Assembly: GCF_003710905.1 (NCBI RefSeq)
Contig: NZ_RHHV01000006.1
Coordinates: 1 to 64,000 of the forward strand
Length of the DNA: 64,000 nucleotides
Source: Brevibacillus parabrevis
GTDB lineage: Bacteria > Bacillota > Bacilli > Brevibacillales > Brevibacillaceae
Direction: 5' to 3'
The translations under genes were made by a program, and so were the position numbers. The notes beneath the pieces are model-generated. The model saw nothing but the letters and a program-made list of their open reading frames with translations. It was not told where the DNA came from and made no database searches. Below, piece after piece: positions 26,901 to 33,504 of this stretch; position 1 is the first letter of the stretch; each line of letters begins with the position of its first letter.

Positions 26901-28826
26901 AATGTCAAAAGCGTCGATCAGCGCATAAGCCAAATTGATCGCGCTGTGGTGCTCGATCATGACCCCTTTTGGCAATCCGGTAGAGCCCGACGTGTAGATC
27001 ACGTAAGCAAGGTTTTGCTCCGTCACCTCGGAAGACGCGTTGTCAACAGGTTCATCCGCCAAAAGATCGCTGTCGAGGCAAATCACGTGTGCGGCTGTCG
27101 CTGGCAAAATCTCCAGCAGCGACTGCTGGGTCAGCAATACGCTCGCTTGTGAGTCGGCAACCATATAGGCGATGCGTTCCTGCGGATGGGCGGGATCGAT
27201 CGGCACGTAGGCGGCTCCCGCTTTCATGACCCCGAGTATTCCGATAATCATTTCCGGGGAACGCTCCAAGCAAATGCCGACGAGCGTATCCGGTTTGACC
27301 CCTTTGCGGATAAGCCGATGCGCCAGTTGGTTTGCCCGCTCGTTCAGCTGCGCGTAGGTCAGCTCTCTGTTTTTATAGGCGACCGCTACTGCATCGGGCG
27401 TCTTTTCTGCTTGCTGTTCAAAAGCTTGGTGAATGCAAAGCCCGCTCGGGTAATCCTCTGCCGTCTGGTTCCACTCGACCAAAACTTGTTGCCGCTCGCT
27501 CTCGCTGATCAGGGACAGATCGCCAATCCGCTGCTTCGCGTTTTTTGCAATCGAGCTCAAGAGCGAATGAAGCTGGTCGACTACCCGCTCAATCGCCGCA
27601 AGCTCAAACTGGCTTTCATCGAATTTGACTTTGATGTCGATCGTTTTGCCTGAAGCCGCAACCAGCGTAAACGGATAGTTGGTCTGCTCCTCGGAATAGA
27701 CGTCCACAATCGAGATGGCGCTTTCCCCGCCTCCCGATTTTCCGACAGGCATGTTTTCAAAAACGAGAATGCTTTCGAACAAAGACTGGCCGCGCGGGAC
27801 GTCGCTCCACCCCTGGATTTCCACAAGCGGGGTGTATTCATACTGGCGAAAATCCGCTTGCTGCTGTTGCAGCGTTTTGAGCCAGTTGATGACGCTCTCT
27901 TCCGCGTTGACTTGCACGCGGACTGGCAATGTATTGATAAACAAGCCGATCATCGTCTCGACTCCGGGCAAGTCAGCCGGGCGTCCCGAAACGGTGGCTC
28001 CAAATACGATGTCATCCTGGCCGCTGTAGCGATTCAACAACAGCGCCCACGCGCCTTGCACGATCGTATTGACCGTCAGGCGGTGCTGGCGAGCCAATGT
28101 TTGCAGCGCTTTGGAAGTTTGCTCGCTGACGGTCAAATCCAGCTCCCGATACTGTTTTTGATCGAGGTACGGATTTTTGTAGGCTCGTCCGAACGAAAGC
28201 GGCGTGGCTTCGGTAAAACCTTGCATATAGGTGCGCCAAAACGCTTCCGCCTGCTGCAAATCCTGCTTTTTCAGCCAGACAATGTAATCGCGGTAAGCTC
28301 TGACCGGAGGGAGGCTCAGCGGCTGCCCTTTGCTGAGCATCTCGTACGCCGCAAACACTTCCCCGAAAACAAGCGGCATACTCCATCCGTCGATCAATAC
28401 ATGGTGCAACGTCCACAAAAAATGAACGGTATCACTGTCCAGATGAAACACATTCAGCCGCATCAACGGCGCTTGCTCGATATCGAAACCGCGTTTGCGG
28501 TCTTCTTTGGCAAAATGGTGCAGAAACGCTTCTTGTTCAGAGGAAGAAAGATGAATAAGATCGTGTTCGACCAGGGAAATTTTCAAATCCTTCAAGACGA
28601 CCTGGACGTATTCTTTTACTTTTCCGCCAACGAATCTGGTGCGAAAAATCGCGTGCCTGTCAACGAGGCACTGCCACGCTTGTTCAAACAGCGGAATATT
28701 CAGAGGACCTTGCAGCTTCAACCCCATCTGCACGATGTAGGCTCCGGACTCCGGCTCCAGCAAACTGTGAAAAATGAGGCCCTGCTGCAAAGGAGTAACG
28801 GGATAATACGTTTCAATGTTATTCAT
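13569..28826 (-). CDS. lgrD: Linear gramicidin synthetase subunit D: four NRPS modules plus terminal reductase
   Basis: This 5085-residue cytoplasmic megasynthetase is predicted to add Trp13, D-Leu14, Trp15 and Gly16 and release the chain. Domain order is C-A-T (residues about 1-1042), C-A-T-E (1043-2562), C-A-T (2563-3625) and C-A-T-R (3626-5085). All C domains keep HHxxxDG, all carriers keep the phosphopantetheine Ser (GGHS, or GGDS before E), and the E domain has HHLVVDGVSW. The C-terminal domain is a short-chain-dehydrogenase-like reductase (GATGFLG, YTQSK) and there is no thioesterase. The family reaction is NAD(P)H reduction of the thioester to an aldehyde, later reduced by LgrE to the ethanolamine end. 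The ATG at 28826 is preferred: it has an AGGAG site and gives the length I recall for LgrD. A TTG at 28859 lies in a hairpin and lacks a ribosome site. Confidence 0.95.
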   Translation of the reverse strand: MNNIETYYPVTPLQQGLIFHSLLEPESGAYIVQMGLKLQGPLNIPLFEQAWQCLVDRHAIFRTRFVGGKVKEYVQVVLKDLKISLVEHDLIHLSSSEQEAFLHHFAKEDRKRGFDIEQAPLMRLNVFHLDSDTVHFLWTLHHVLIDGWSMPLVFGEVFAAYEMLSKGQPLSLPPVRAYRDYIVWLKKQDLQQAEAFWRTYMQGFTEATPLSFGRAYKNPYLDQKQYRELDLTVSEQTSKALQTLARQHRLTVNTIVQGAWALLLNRYSGQDDIVFGATVSGRPADLPGVETMIGLFINTLPVRVQVNAEESVINWLKTLQQQQADFRQYEYTPLVEIQGWSDVPRGQSLFESILVFENMPVGKSGGGESAISIVDVYSEEQTNYPFTLVAASGKTIDIKVKFDESQFELAAIERVVDQLHSLLSSIAKNAKQRIGDLSLISESERQQVLVEWNQTAEDYPSGLCIHQAFEQQAEKTPDAVAVAYKNRELTYAQLNERANQLAHRLIRKGVKPDTLVGICLERSPEMIIGILGVMKAGAAYVPIDPAHPQERIAYMVADSQASVLLTQQSLLEILPATAAHVICLDSDLLADEPVDNASSEVTEQNLAYVIYTSGSTGLPKGVMIEHHSAINLAYALIDAFDIQPTSRVLQFTSFSFDVSVSEVVMALLAGATLVIEDRESLLPGPELIQVLQEQRITTVSMVSSVLAALPDADLPDLHTLIVGGEAPSRELVARYAPGRQFFNCYGPTEATVCSTMMLCQAGMNNPPIGRPIANATVYVLDANLNPVPVGVPGELYIGGKGLARGYWNRPELTAESFIPHPFGTAGERLYRTGDLVRYRQDGNLEFLGRIDHQVKIRGYRIELGEIENAIRQHPAVQEAVVIAREEKAGDKRLAAYLVAAGKAQPPAEEIALFLKETLPEYMVPAGVVWLDAIPLTVNGKVDRRALPVPDWGQLSTKREYVAPRTPTEEMVANIWSQVLSVERVGSFDDFFELGGHSLLATQTVSRLKEAFGVDLPLRVLFECSTVNKLSEWIAAAGEDKSGLSRIPLVPVSRDRHLPLSFAQQRLWFFDRLMPNSALYNIPTAVRLQGELDMDALEQSLQTIIQRHESLRTTFTDHNGEAVSVIHPEIDWKLERIDLRERSEEMRNEAGLRLAKEEANRPFDLVTGPLMRATIIQTDERDFIFLLNVHHIIADGWSAGILIRELFHCYQAFAKAEAPQLAELPIQYADYAYWQREWLTSDVLDEQLSYWRAKLGGAEPLLALPTDRPRPAVQSYAGSSISLLFDDELRANLLALSKREGTTLFMTLLAAFQVFLYRYTGQDDILVGTPEAGRSRQETEGLIGFFINTLVMRTDLSGEPSFKEVLARVRETALGAYAHQDLPFEKLVDELNVERSLSYSPLFQVMFVLQNIPVQADALDGIRILPLEGSQQVETTKFDLTLTMAEAANGLAATFEYNTALFERNTVERMIGHFSSLLKAVAANANQAITALPLMSEVEEQQLVLEWNDTAVAYSTEQLVYELVAQVARDMPDQPAVVTRDQLLTYGQLEAKANQLAHYLQKQGVGRGSLVGICVERSVEMVIGQLAIMKAGAAYIPMDPAYPKERLAFMMHDASMAIVLTQAKLRQKLPADTSRLICLDADWETIAQEPTAALVNTTAASDLAYVIYTSGSTGTPKGVEIEHAALLNLIFWHQRAYDVTATDRASQIAGTAFDASVWEIWPYVTKGATLYLPEEEIRLVPEKLRDWLVASNITVSFLPTPLTESMLALEWPGDTALRYMLTGGDKLHHYPSEKIPFTLVNQYGPTENTVVATAGIVPKEAGQTAAPTIGRPIDNVQVYILDAHRQPVPVGVSGELYIGGSSLARGYLNRPDLTQERFVAHPFTEKAGARLYRTGDLVRSLPDGSIEFIGRADDQTSIRGFRVELGEVETAIVALPAVKEAVVTVCTDKQGTKRLAAYLVLEEGAALATGDIRKALKETLPDYMVPAFFTQLAYLPLTPNGKVDRKNLPAPDFQRPELEGEFVSPSTEKERRLAAIWKDVLGIEQIGIHDNFFELGGDSILSIQIVSRANQAGLSLAPKQLFEYQTIAELAEIVEEKAAVQAEQGAVTGELPLLPIQKWFFQLPLANRDHWNQSVLLSIQAGIDPAALKQAVGQLMFQHDAFRMRYTQSESGWLQAMDAPSETIPFRVEDLSQLAPEEQASAIEAIANETQTQLNLRAGQVVQTIYFHLGKEVPGRLLIVAHHLVVDGVSWRIILEDLQHAYQQIAAGQEVKLPAKTTSYKEWAQELERYAHSEAFKHEKSYWLSKSSVHSAELPVDMPDSAENTEATVKSVHFSLTVEETKALLQQVPQAYRTQINDVLLAALAKALGQWTGKRSVFVNVEGHGREELAEHLDLSRTVGWFTSMYPVHLQWDETFSVRRALLTTKEELRAIPNKGLGYGVLRYLHAEPEIVDAISRIQADVLFNYMGKIDQIVGSDSLFGSAPESSGANLCPSAQRHHLLDVNSVVAGEQLHVTWRYSEKLHRESTIAAVAESFMAALREIVAHCTLPEAGGYSPSDFPLAVLEQKQIDKHIGFDRQIEDVYTLSPLQQGMLFHSLYSQDSGDYVVQFAVTFQNLDVSVLEKAWQNVLDRHSILRTHFVWEGLSEPHQVVRKDVKVTLTKEDWRHLQADVQDEMLAAFLEEDRRRSFDIAQAPLSRWVVFQTKDEEYRFVWSFHHVLLDGWSVPIVLNELLAHYAAISEGREGKLVPSQPFSQYIAWLKRQDREKAKPFWTDQLKGFHEPTSLGMGKNVAASQQKQYKEQSVLLSEEATEHLQSFTREHQLTLNTLVQGAWGWILGSYSGEEEVLFGATGSGRPADLPGVETMVGSFINTLPVRVPLQTDATLLAWLKDLQRRQLEIREYEYTPLFDIQGWSELPRGSALFESILVFENYPTVQAAKKGEDEAASATSGVSLEIHDVAAVEQTNYPLTLVAAPGKQVAFKLKYDQDRFDDAMIERVLNQMTRLMVYMSKSPELRLNDVALMDEDERKQVLIDWNRTEKEYPRELCLHRAFEQQAAKTPDNIALEYKEQSLSYAGLNERANQLAHLLLAQGVKPDTTVAICVERSMEMIIGILGVLKAGAAYVPIDPAHPEERIAYMLDDSQAVVVLTQAGLADKFTQAAAPVICLGEKLFADRAHVDVDNIQTDVASTNLAYVIYTSGTTGLPKGVAVEHRSAMNMVQAYIAYFGLDESSRVLQFTSFSFDVSVSEIWQALLSGGTLVIEDRESLLPGPDLVRTLRERRISKVSMASSLLASLPVAEYPDLAVLEVGGDACSRELVARYATGRKFFNCYGPTEATVGTVIKQLTLDDDTPTIGRPFPNTKLYVLDQNRKPVPVGVPGELYIGGECLARGYWNRPELTAERFVANPFGQPGERLYRTGDLVRYLPDGNVDYLGRFDDQVKIRGYRIELGEIAEALRQHAAIREAVVLAREVRPGDKRLAAYLTSAAEQELSVDEIKQWLKEKLPDYMVPASYTWLPAIPLNVNGKVDRKALPAPDWGQITAAYVAPRNPLEEMIANVFAEVLAVEKVGIDDNFFELGGHSLLATQTVSRLREIVGVELQLRTLFEHPTVAGLGEQLELLTKQSSRKLAPPIGKVSRKEPLPLSFTQQRLWFLEQFTQNSSINNIPSFLRIQGELDVAAWEASFSAIILRHESLRTSFEVRDGRPVQVIQPHGDWAMTRIDLRALEPAEREAEIKRLAEQAIVQPFDLTKGPLLRASLVQLDANDFVFLFVMHHIASDGWSMGILLSELMTNYKAFRQGEASPLGELPIQYADFAVWQREWLSGEVLAEQLGYWREKLKGSEPLLQLPTDRPRPPVQTYEGEKMSVQFGAELLEQLQSLSRKEGATLFMTLFAAFQTLLYRYTNQDDILVGTPIAGRNKQETEQLIGYFINTLVLRTDMSGHPSFRELLARVRETALEAYAHQDVPFEKLLDELQLERSMSYSPLFQVMFILQNIPVQAEPAGDIQLSSFDLELGAVTSKFDMTVTMVETPDGLLATLEYNKALFDSSTITRMVEHFHKLMEEIVANPDQSITLLPLMREEEEQLLITEWNRTEVPYSREKCVHEMIEEMVSKAPDSIALIVGEQRVTYGELNRQANQLAHYLRKQGVGPEVLVGICAERTVEMMIGLLAILKAGGAYVPIDPAYPAERIAYIIGHSQIPVLLTQEHLLPTLPEHQANVICLDRDWATVAVESEENPGKLATSDNLIYVIYTSGSTGNPKGVALEHRSVIYFLSWAHDTYTPEEMSGVLFSTSICFDLSVYEMFATLTMGGKVIMAENALQLPALPAADQVTLVNTVPSAATELVRMKGIPASVRVINLCGEPLSNRLAQELYAFPHVEKVFNLYGPTEDTVYSTHAIVTKGATNEPLIGRPQFNTHVFVLDSHRKPVPVGVPGELYLSGSGLARGYLHRPDLTAERFVQNPFREPGARMYRTGDLVRYLPDGNLQFVGRVDYQVKIRGYRIELGEIESVLNRFPGVKEVVLLAREDREGDKCLVAYIVFEADCTSKIHDLNHFLADKLPAYMIPQHYMILDSLPKTPNGKLDRKALPKPEYDRSEAGVEYVAPQTPVEIMLHAHWAAVLEMETIGVHDNFFEIGGHSLLATQLIFKVREELQLEVPLRILFETPTIAGMAKTIEEIIKHGLTSVSQEIDAKGLQDEVALDPAILAEQPYEGDPSQFQAALLTGATGFLGAFLLRDLLQMTDADIYCLVRASGEEEGLARLRKTLQLYELWDEAQAHRIIPVIGDLAQPRLGLSAGQFDALAATVDVIYHNGALVNFVYPYAALKKANVIGTEEIIRLAAAKKTKPVHFVSTIFTFASEEGEESVAVREEDMPENSRILTSGYTQSKWVAEHIVNLARQRGIPTAIYRCGRMTGDSETGACQKDDLMWRIAAGIIDLGKAPDMSGDLDMMPVDFASKGIVHLSMTEHSMNSNFHLLNPNATDYDDLIAAIENKGFELERVTMDEWIEAVQEDAKDKGMDANSAAPLGNLFSDGHSSRGSVVYVGNKTTRLLRQADIECPEIDEEVFAKVLDYFARTGQLRVTQNTRN
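17950..21139 (-). other. LgrD module 3 (C-A-T), predicted Trp15
   Basis: The C domain starts YTLSPLQQGMLF, the class following an epimerase. Pocket residues are D-V-S-S-E-G-C-V-G, related to the other Trp modules but with Glu and Gly at two positions. The carrier is GGHSLLATQ near 18100. Confidence 0.75.
21140..25699 (-). other. LgrD module 2 (C-A-T-E), predicted D-Leu14
   Basis: The C domain starts LPLSFAQQRLWFF, the LCL class. Pocket residues are D-A-W-F-L-G-Q-V-V, Leu type. The carrier is GGDSILSIQ near 22660. The epimerase (about 21150-22520) has HHLVVDGVSW. Confidence 0.82.
25700..28826 (-). other. LgrD module 1 (C-A-T), predicted Trp13
   Basis: The C domain starts YYPVTPLQQG, the type that follows an epimerised residue. 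The adenylation pocket residues read by alignment to GrsA are D-V-S-S-I-G-C-V-C, an aromatic (Trp) type. The carrier Ser lies in GGHSLLATQ near 25838. Confidence 0.8.
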
Positions 28827-28853
28827 CTTCTCCTGCTCACTCCCATAAAAATT

Positions 28854-28890
28854 TGCCAAAGGAGGCGCCGGCGTTTGACGCCTCCTGGCA
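28854..28890 (-). promoter_or_regulatory. Terminator-like intercistronic hairpin between lgrC and lgrD
   Basis: On the minus strand TGCC + AGGAGGCG pairs with CGCCTCCT + (TT bulge) + GGCA around an 11-nt loop and is followed by AATTTTTAT. It lies 12 nt after the lgrC stop and about 28 nt before the lgrD ATG. The long stem and T-run resemble an intrinsic terminator, so it may set the LgrC:LgrD ratio or mark an RNA processing site. Confidence 0.65.
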
Positions 28891-28901
28891 GGTTGTATGC
28901 C

Positions 28902-31900
28902 TTACTTGTCTTGGATGAGATCAAGCAAGTCGGCAATCTCTTCGTCATCCCAGCCAAATTCGGACAAGTTGCTCGCAGCCGATTGGGCTGGTGCGGCGGC
29001 TTTGTCTGTCTTTGCGTGTGCAAGCAATTGGCGCAAGGCAGTGATGTAGTAATCTGCCAGCGCTTCGATCGTTTCCTTGCGGTAAATTTCTTTGCTGAAG
29101 GCGATGCTCACCACCAGTTGACCACCGACGACCGAGCACCCGAAATCGAGCAGGTGTTGGCGATCCGAGTTGCGGTTGAAGTTGTCGCCTCTCGCTTCGC
29201 TGGCAAAGCCGAACAGGGAGTCCGTGTCACGAACCGCCTGATCCAGCTGGCCGAGGTAGTTGAAGCTGATCTGCGCTTTGGGCAAAGACTTGAACTTCTC
29301 CGCCGTTTCCTTGTTCAAGTAACGGAGGATGCCGTAGCCGATTCCTTTGTGCGGAATGCTGCGCAACTGTTCTTTCGTCATTTGCAGCGCTTCTGTAAGC
29401 GAGCTTGTTCCCCGCGTATCCAGCAAAATCGTGTACATGCTCGTGAACCAGCCGACTGTCCGGGACAGATCGACATCGTCAAAAATGTCTTCGCGTCCGT
29501 GCCCTTCCAGATGCACCAAAGTGGTCTGATTGCCCGTCCAGACGAAGACCGCTTCTGCCAAGGCAGTCAGCAAGACGTCGTTGATCTGGGTTTGGTAGAC
29601 GGCTGGCAGCTCTTGCAACAGCACTTTCGTCTCTTCCTGCGTCAAGGCGACGGAAACGGTTCTGGCTGCAAGCTCGCGGTTTTGACCGTGCTCGTAATCT
29701 TTTGGCAGAGCAGCCACCTCTGTATCGAGACGGCTCAGCCAGTAGTCGGCCTCTTCCGTGAGACTGTCGGACGCGGCGTACTCGACCAGTTTTTCCGCCC
29801 AATATTTGTAGGAGCTTGTCTTCGGCGGCAGTTGTACCTGCTTGCCTTGCAAAAGCTGGTTGCACGCCTTGTTCAAGTCTTCCGTGATGATTCGCCATGA
29901 CACCCCGTCGACTGCCAGGTGGTGAATGACGATCAGCAAACGGCCTTCCTGCCCTGCGCCCATGTCGAAGTAAACGGCGCGGAGCAACGGGCCATCTGCC
30001 AGGTGCAAGCTTGCCTGCGCTTCCCCGGACAGCTTCTCGATCTGCTCCACTTGCTGGTTCGCTGGCAAATCTCCCAACTCCACCACATAAAACGGAATGA
30101 TATCGGTCCACTCAGCGCCCGCCTGCTTCCACGCTCCATTTTGATGGTAGAAACGGAGACGCAAGGCATCATGGTGACCGAGCAAGTGATAAAAGGCTTG
30201 TTTCAAAATCTCCGGATCGATCGGCTGAACGGTGAGCAGGACGGATTGGTTCCAATGGTTGCGATCCGCCAGTTTTTGCTCGAAGAACCAGTGCTGAATC
30301 GGCAGGAGCGGCACTTCGCCTGTGACAAGACCTTGTTCCGCGCAAATGTTGACCGAATCTCCCACAGCATGCGACAGCTCGGCAATCGTCTGATTTTCGA
30401 ATAAAAGCTTGGGCGACAGGCGGATGCCGGACTGCCCTGCTCTGGCCACAATCTGAATGCTCAGGATCGAATCGCCGCCGAGTTCAAAGAAGTTGTCGTG
30501 AATCCCGACTTCCTCGACTCCGAGCACTTCCTTCCATATTTGCGCCAAAACTTTTTCGACGAACGTCTCTGGAGCTACATATTCGCCATCAGCAGCTGTG
30601 TACTCCGGCACAGGCAAGGCCCGGCGGTCTACTTTGCCGTTTGGCGTGAGCGGCAGAGCTTTCAGCGTGACAAAGGCCGCTGGCACCATGTATTCCGGCA
30701 GTTTCTCCTTGAGGTAGCCGCGCAAATCGTCAGCTTGTTCCGCATCGTCTTCTGCGACCACGACATAGGCGGCCAGTCGTTTCACGCCCGGCATATCTTC
30801 GCGGGCAAGAACGATCGCCTCTTTGACCGCTGGGTGCTGATACAGCACACTCTCAATCTCGCCCAACTCGACGCGGAAACCGCGGATGCTCACCTGGTCG
30901 TCGGAGCGGCCGATAAATTCGATCTGGCCGTCTGGCAAATAGCGCACGAGATCCCCCGTCCGGTACATTTTCGCCCCGCGATTCGCTGTGAACGGATTGT
31001 CGACGAAGCGTTCCTGCGTCAGATCAGGACGCTTGTAGTAACCGCGAGCCAAGCTGCTGCCGGCAATGTACAACTCGCCTGTCACACCAATCGGCACTGG
31101 CTGGCGCTGTTCGTCCAAAATGTACACTTGCACGTTGTCAATCGGTCGGCCGATCGAAGGCGGAGTGACCTGACCAGCTTGAACCGCGACGATGCCTGCT
31201 GTGGCGACGACCGCATTTTCCGTAGGGCCGTACTGGTTGACCAGCGTAAACGGCACATGCTCCGCCGGGTAATGATGCAGCTTGTCGCCGCCTGTCAGCA
31301 CGTAACGCAAGGCAGCATGGGACGGCCAGTCAACAGACAGCATGCTCTCTGCCAATGGCGTCGGCAGGAAGCTGATCGTGATTCCTTCGGCAACGAGCCA
31401 GTCGCGCAGTTTTTCCGGGATGAGACGAATCTCTTCCTGCGGCAAGTACAGCGTGGCTCCTGCCGTCATGTACGGCCAAATTTCCCAGACAGCGGCGTCG
31501 AAGGCTGTTCCCGCGATTTGCGATGCCCGATCATCTGGCGTGATGGTGTAGGCACGTTGGTGCCAATAAATGAGGTTCAACAGAGCGCGGTGCTCGATCT
31601 CTACCCCTTTTGGCGTTCCGGTTGAGCCGGACGTGTAGATCACGTAGGCGAGCTGGTCGGTTGTCGCTGCCATTTCCGGCGCTTGCGTGCTCTCTTCGGC
31701 AATGACCTCCCAGTCCGCATCGAGGCAAATGAACGCGGCATCGCCCGCAGGCAATGTTTCCAGCAAGCGTTCTTGCGTCAGCACAAACGGCATGCCTGTG
31801 TCTGCCATCATGAAAGCCAGACGCTCTTGCGGATAGGCTGGGTCCATCGGAACAAACGCGCCGCCCGCCTTGAGAATGCCCAGTTGTCCGACGATCATCT

Positions 31901-33504
31901 CGCTGGAGCGTTCGACGCAAATCCCGACGAGCGTCTCTGGTGTAATCCCTTGCTGTTGCAGGTAGTTCGCCAACTGGTTCGCTTTTGCATCCAGTTGTGC
32001 GTACGTGAGCGAGCCTTCGGCGAAGACGACCGCCAGTTGCTCCGGCATTTTTTCGGCCATAGCGGCAACCAGCTCGTGCACGGTTTGCTCGTACGTGTAA
32101 GCGGCAGCCGTGTTGTTCCAAGCGGATACAAGCTGCTCGCGCTCACCTGTCGCAAGCAGCGGCAACGCCTGAATCGAGCTGTCCGGTCGGGCGACGATGC
32201 CCTCCAGCAGCTGATGGAAATGATTGACCATGCGCACGATCGTGCTGTGGTCGAACAGATCGGTGTTGTAGTCAAACGTAGCGACCAAGCCGTTTTGCGT
32301 TTCCGCCATCGTCAGGCTGATGTCGTACTTGGACATGACGGCTTCGTTCTTGCTTTCAAACGGCACGATCTCGATGCCCTCAAATTCACGGGTCAGCATC
32401 TGGAAGTTTTGCAGGGCAAACATGACTTGGAAAAGCGGCGAGTAGCTCAGGCTGCGCTCCAGCTCCAGTTCGTCTATTAACTTTTCAAAGGGCAGGTCTT
32501 GATGGGTGTAGGCTTCCAGCGCCGTATCGCGTACTCTCGCCAGCAGTTCGCGGAAAGTAGGTGCGCCGGACATGTCCGTTCTCATCGCCAAGGTGTTGAT
32601 GAAAAAGCCGATCATCGACTCGGTTTCCTGTTTGTTGCGTCCGGCGACCGGGCTGCCGACGATGATGTCGTCTTGACCGCTGTAGCGATAGAGCAAAGTC
32701 TGGAACGCCGCAAGCAACGTCATGAACAGCGTCGCGCCTTCTTGGCGGCTTAAAGCGTGCAGCTTTTCTGTCAACGCCAGCGGGAACGCCGTCGTGTACA
32801 AGGCTCCGTGATGCGTTTGCACAGCCGGGCGCGGACGATCTGTCGGCAAAGCCAGCATCGGCTCGGCGGCCCCCAGTTTTTCTTTCCAGTAAGCCAGTTG
32901 CTGTTCGAGCACCTCGCCTTGCAGCCATTCGCGCTGCCACGCGGCAAAATCGGCGTATTGCAGCGGCATTTCGGCGAGCTGCGGCGTATCTCCCTTGGAG
33001 AGCGCTTCGTAAATCGTCGCAAGCTCTCCCATGAAAATGCTCATCGACCAACCGTCAGAGACGATATGGTGCATGTTGAGCAGGAAGACGAAATCTTCTT
33101 CGCCTGTCTGAATCAGCGTAGCTCGCAGCAAAGGTCCTGTACGCAAGTTGAACGGCTGGCTTGCCTCTGCCTTTTCCAGACGCTGTACCGCAGCTTCGCG
33201 CTCTTCGTCCGGCAAATCGCGCAGGTCGATTTCAACGAGACGCCATTCCATCATCTCGTGAATGACTTGCACCGCTTCTCCGCCGATGTCGGTGAAAGTC
33301 GTGCGCAAGCTTTCGTGCCGCTCGATGATCGTTTGCAGACTGCGCTCCCATGCCCGGATGTTGAGCTGCCCTTGAATCCGTACGGCAGACGGGATGTTGT
33401 ACAAGGCGCTGTCCGGCATCAGGCGATCCAGGAACCACAGCCTTTGCTGGGCGAAAGACAGCGGCAACTGTTTGTCCCGCGGTACAGGAACGAGCGGAAT
33501 GCTG
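28902..33504 (-). other. LgrC module 6 (C-A-T-E), predicted D-Leu12
   Basis: The C domain starts LPLSFAQQRLWFL. Pocket residues are D-A-W-F-L-G-Q-V-V. The carrier is GGDSILSIQ near 30465. The closing epimerase (about 28905-30330) has HHLAVDGVSW. Confidence 0.85.

Noticed and set aside
28827-28859. LgrD start at TTG 28859 (5096 residues)
   Set aside because: The codon lies inside a strong hairpin without a ribosome site. The ATG at 28826 has AGGAG upstream and gives the expected length.
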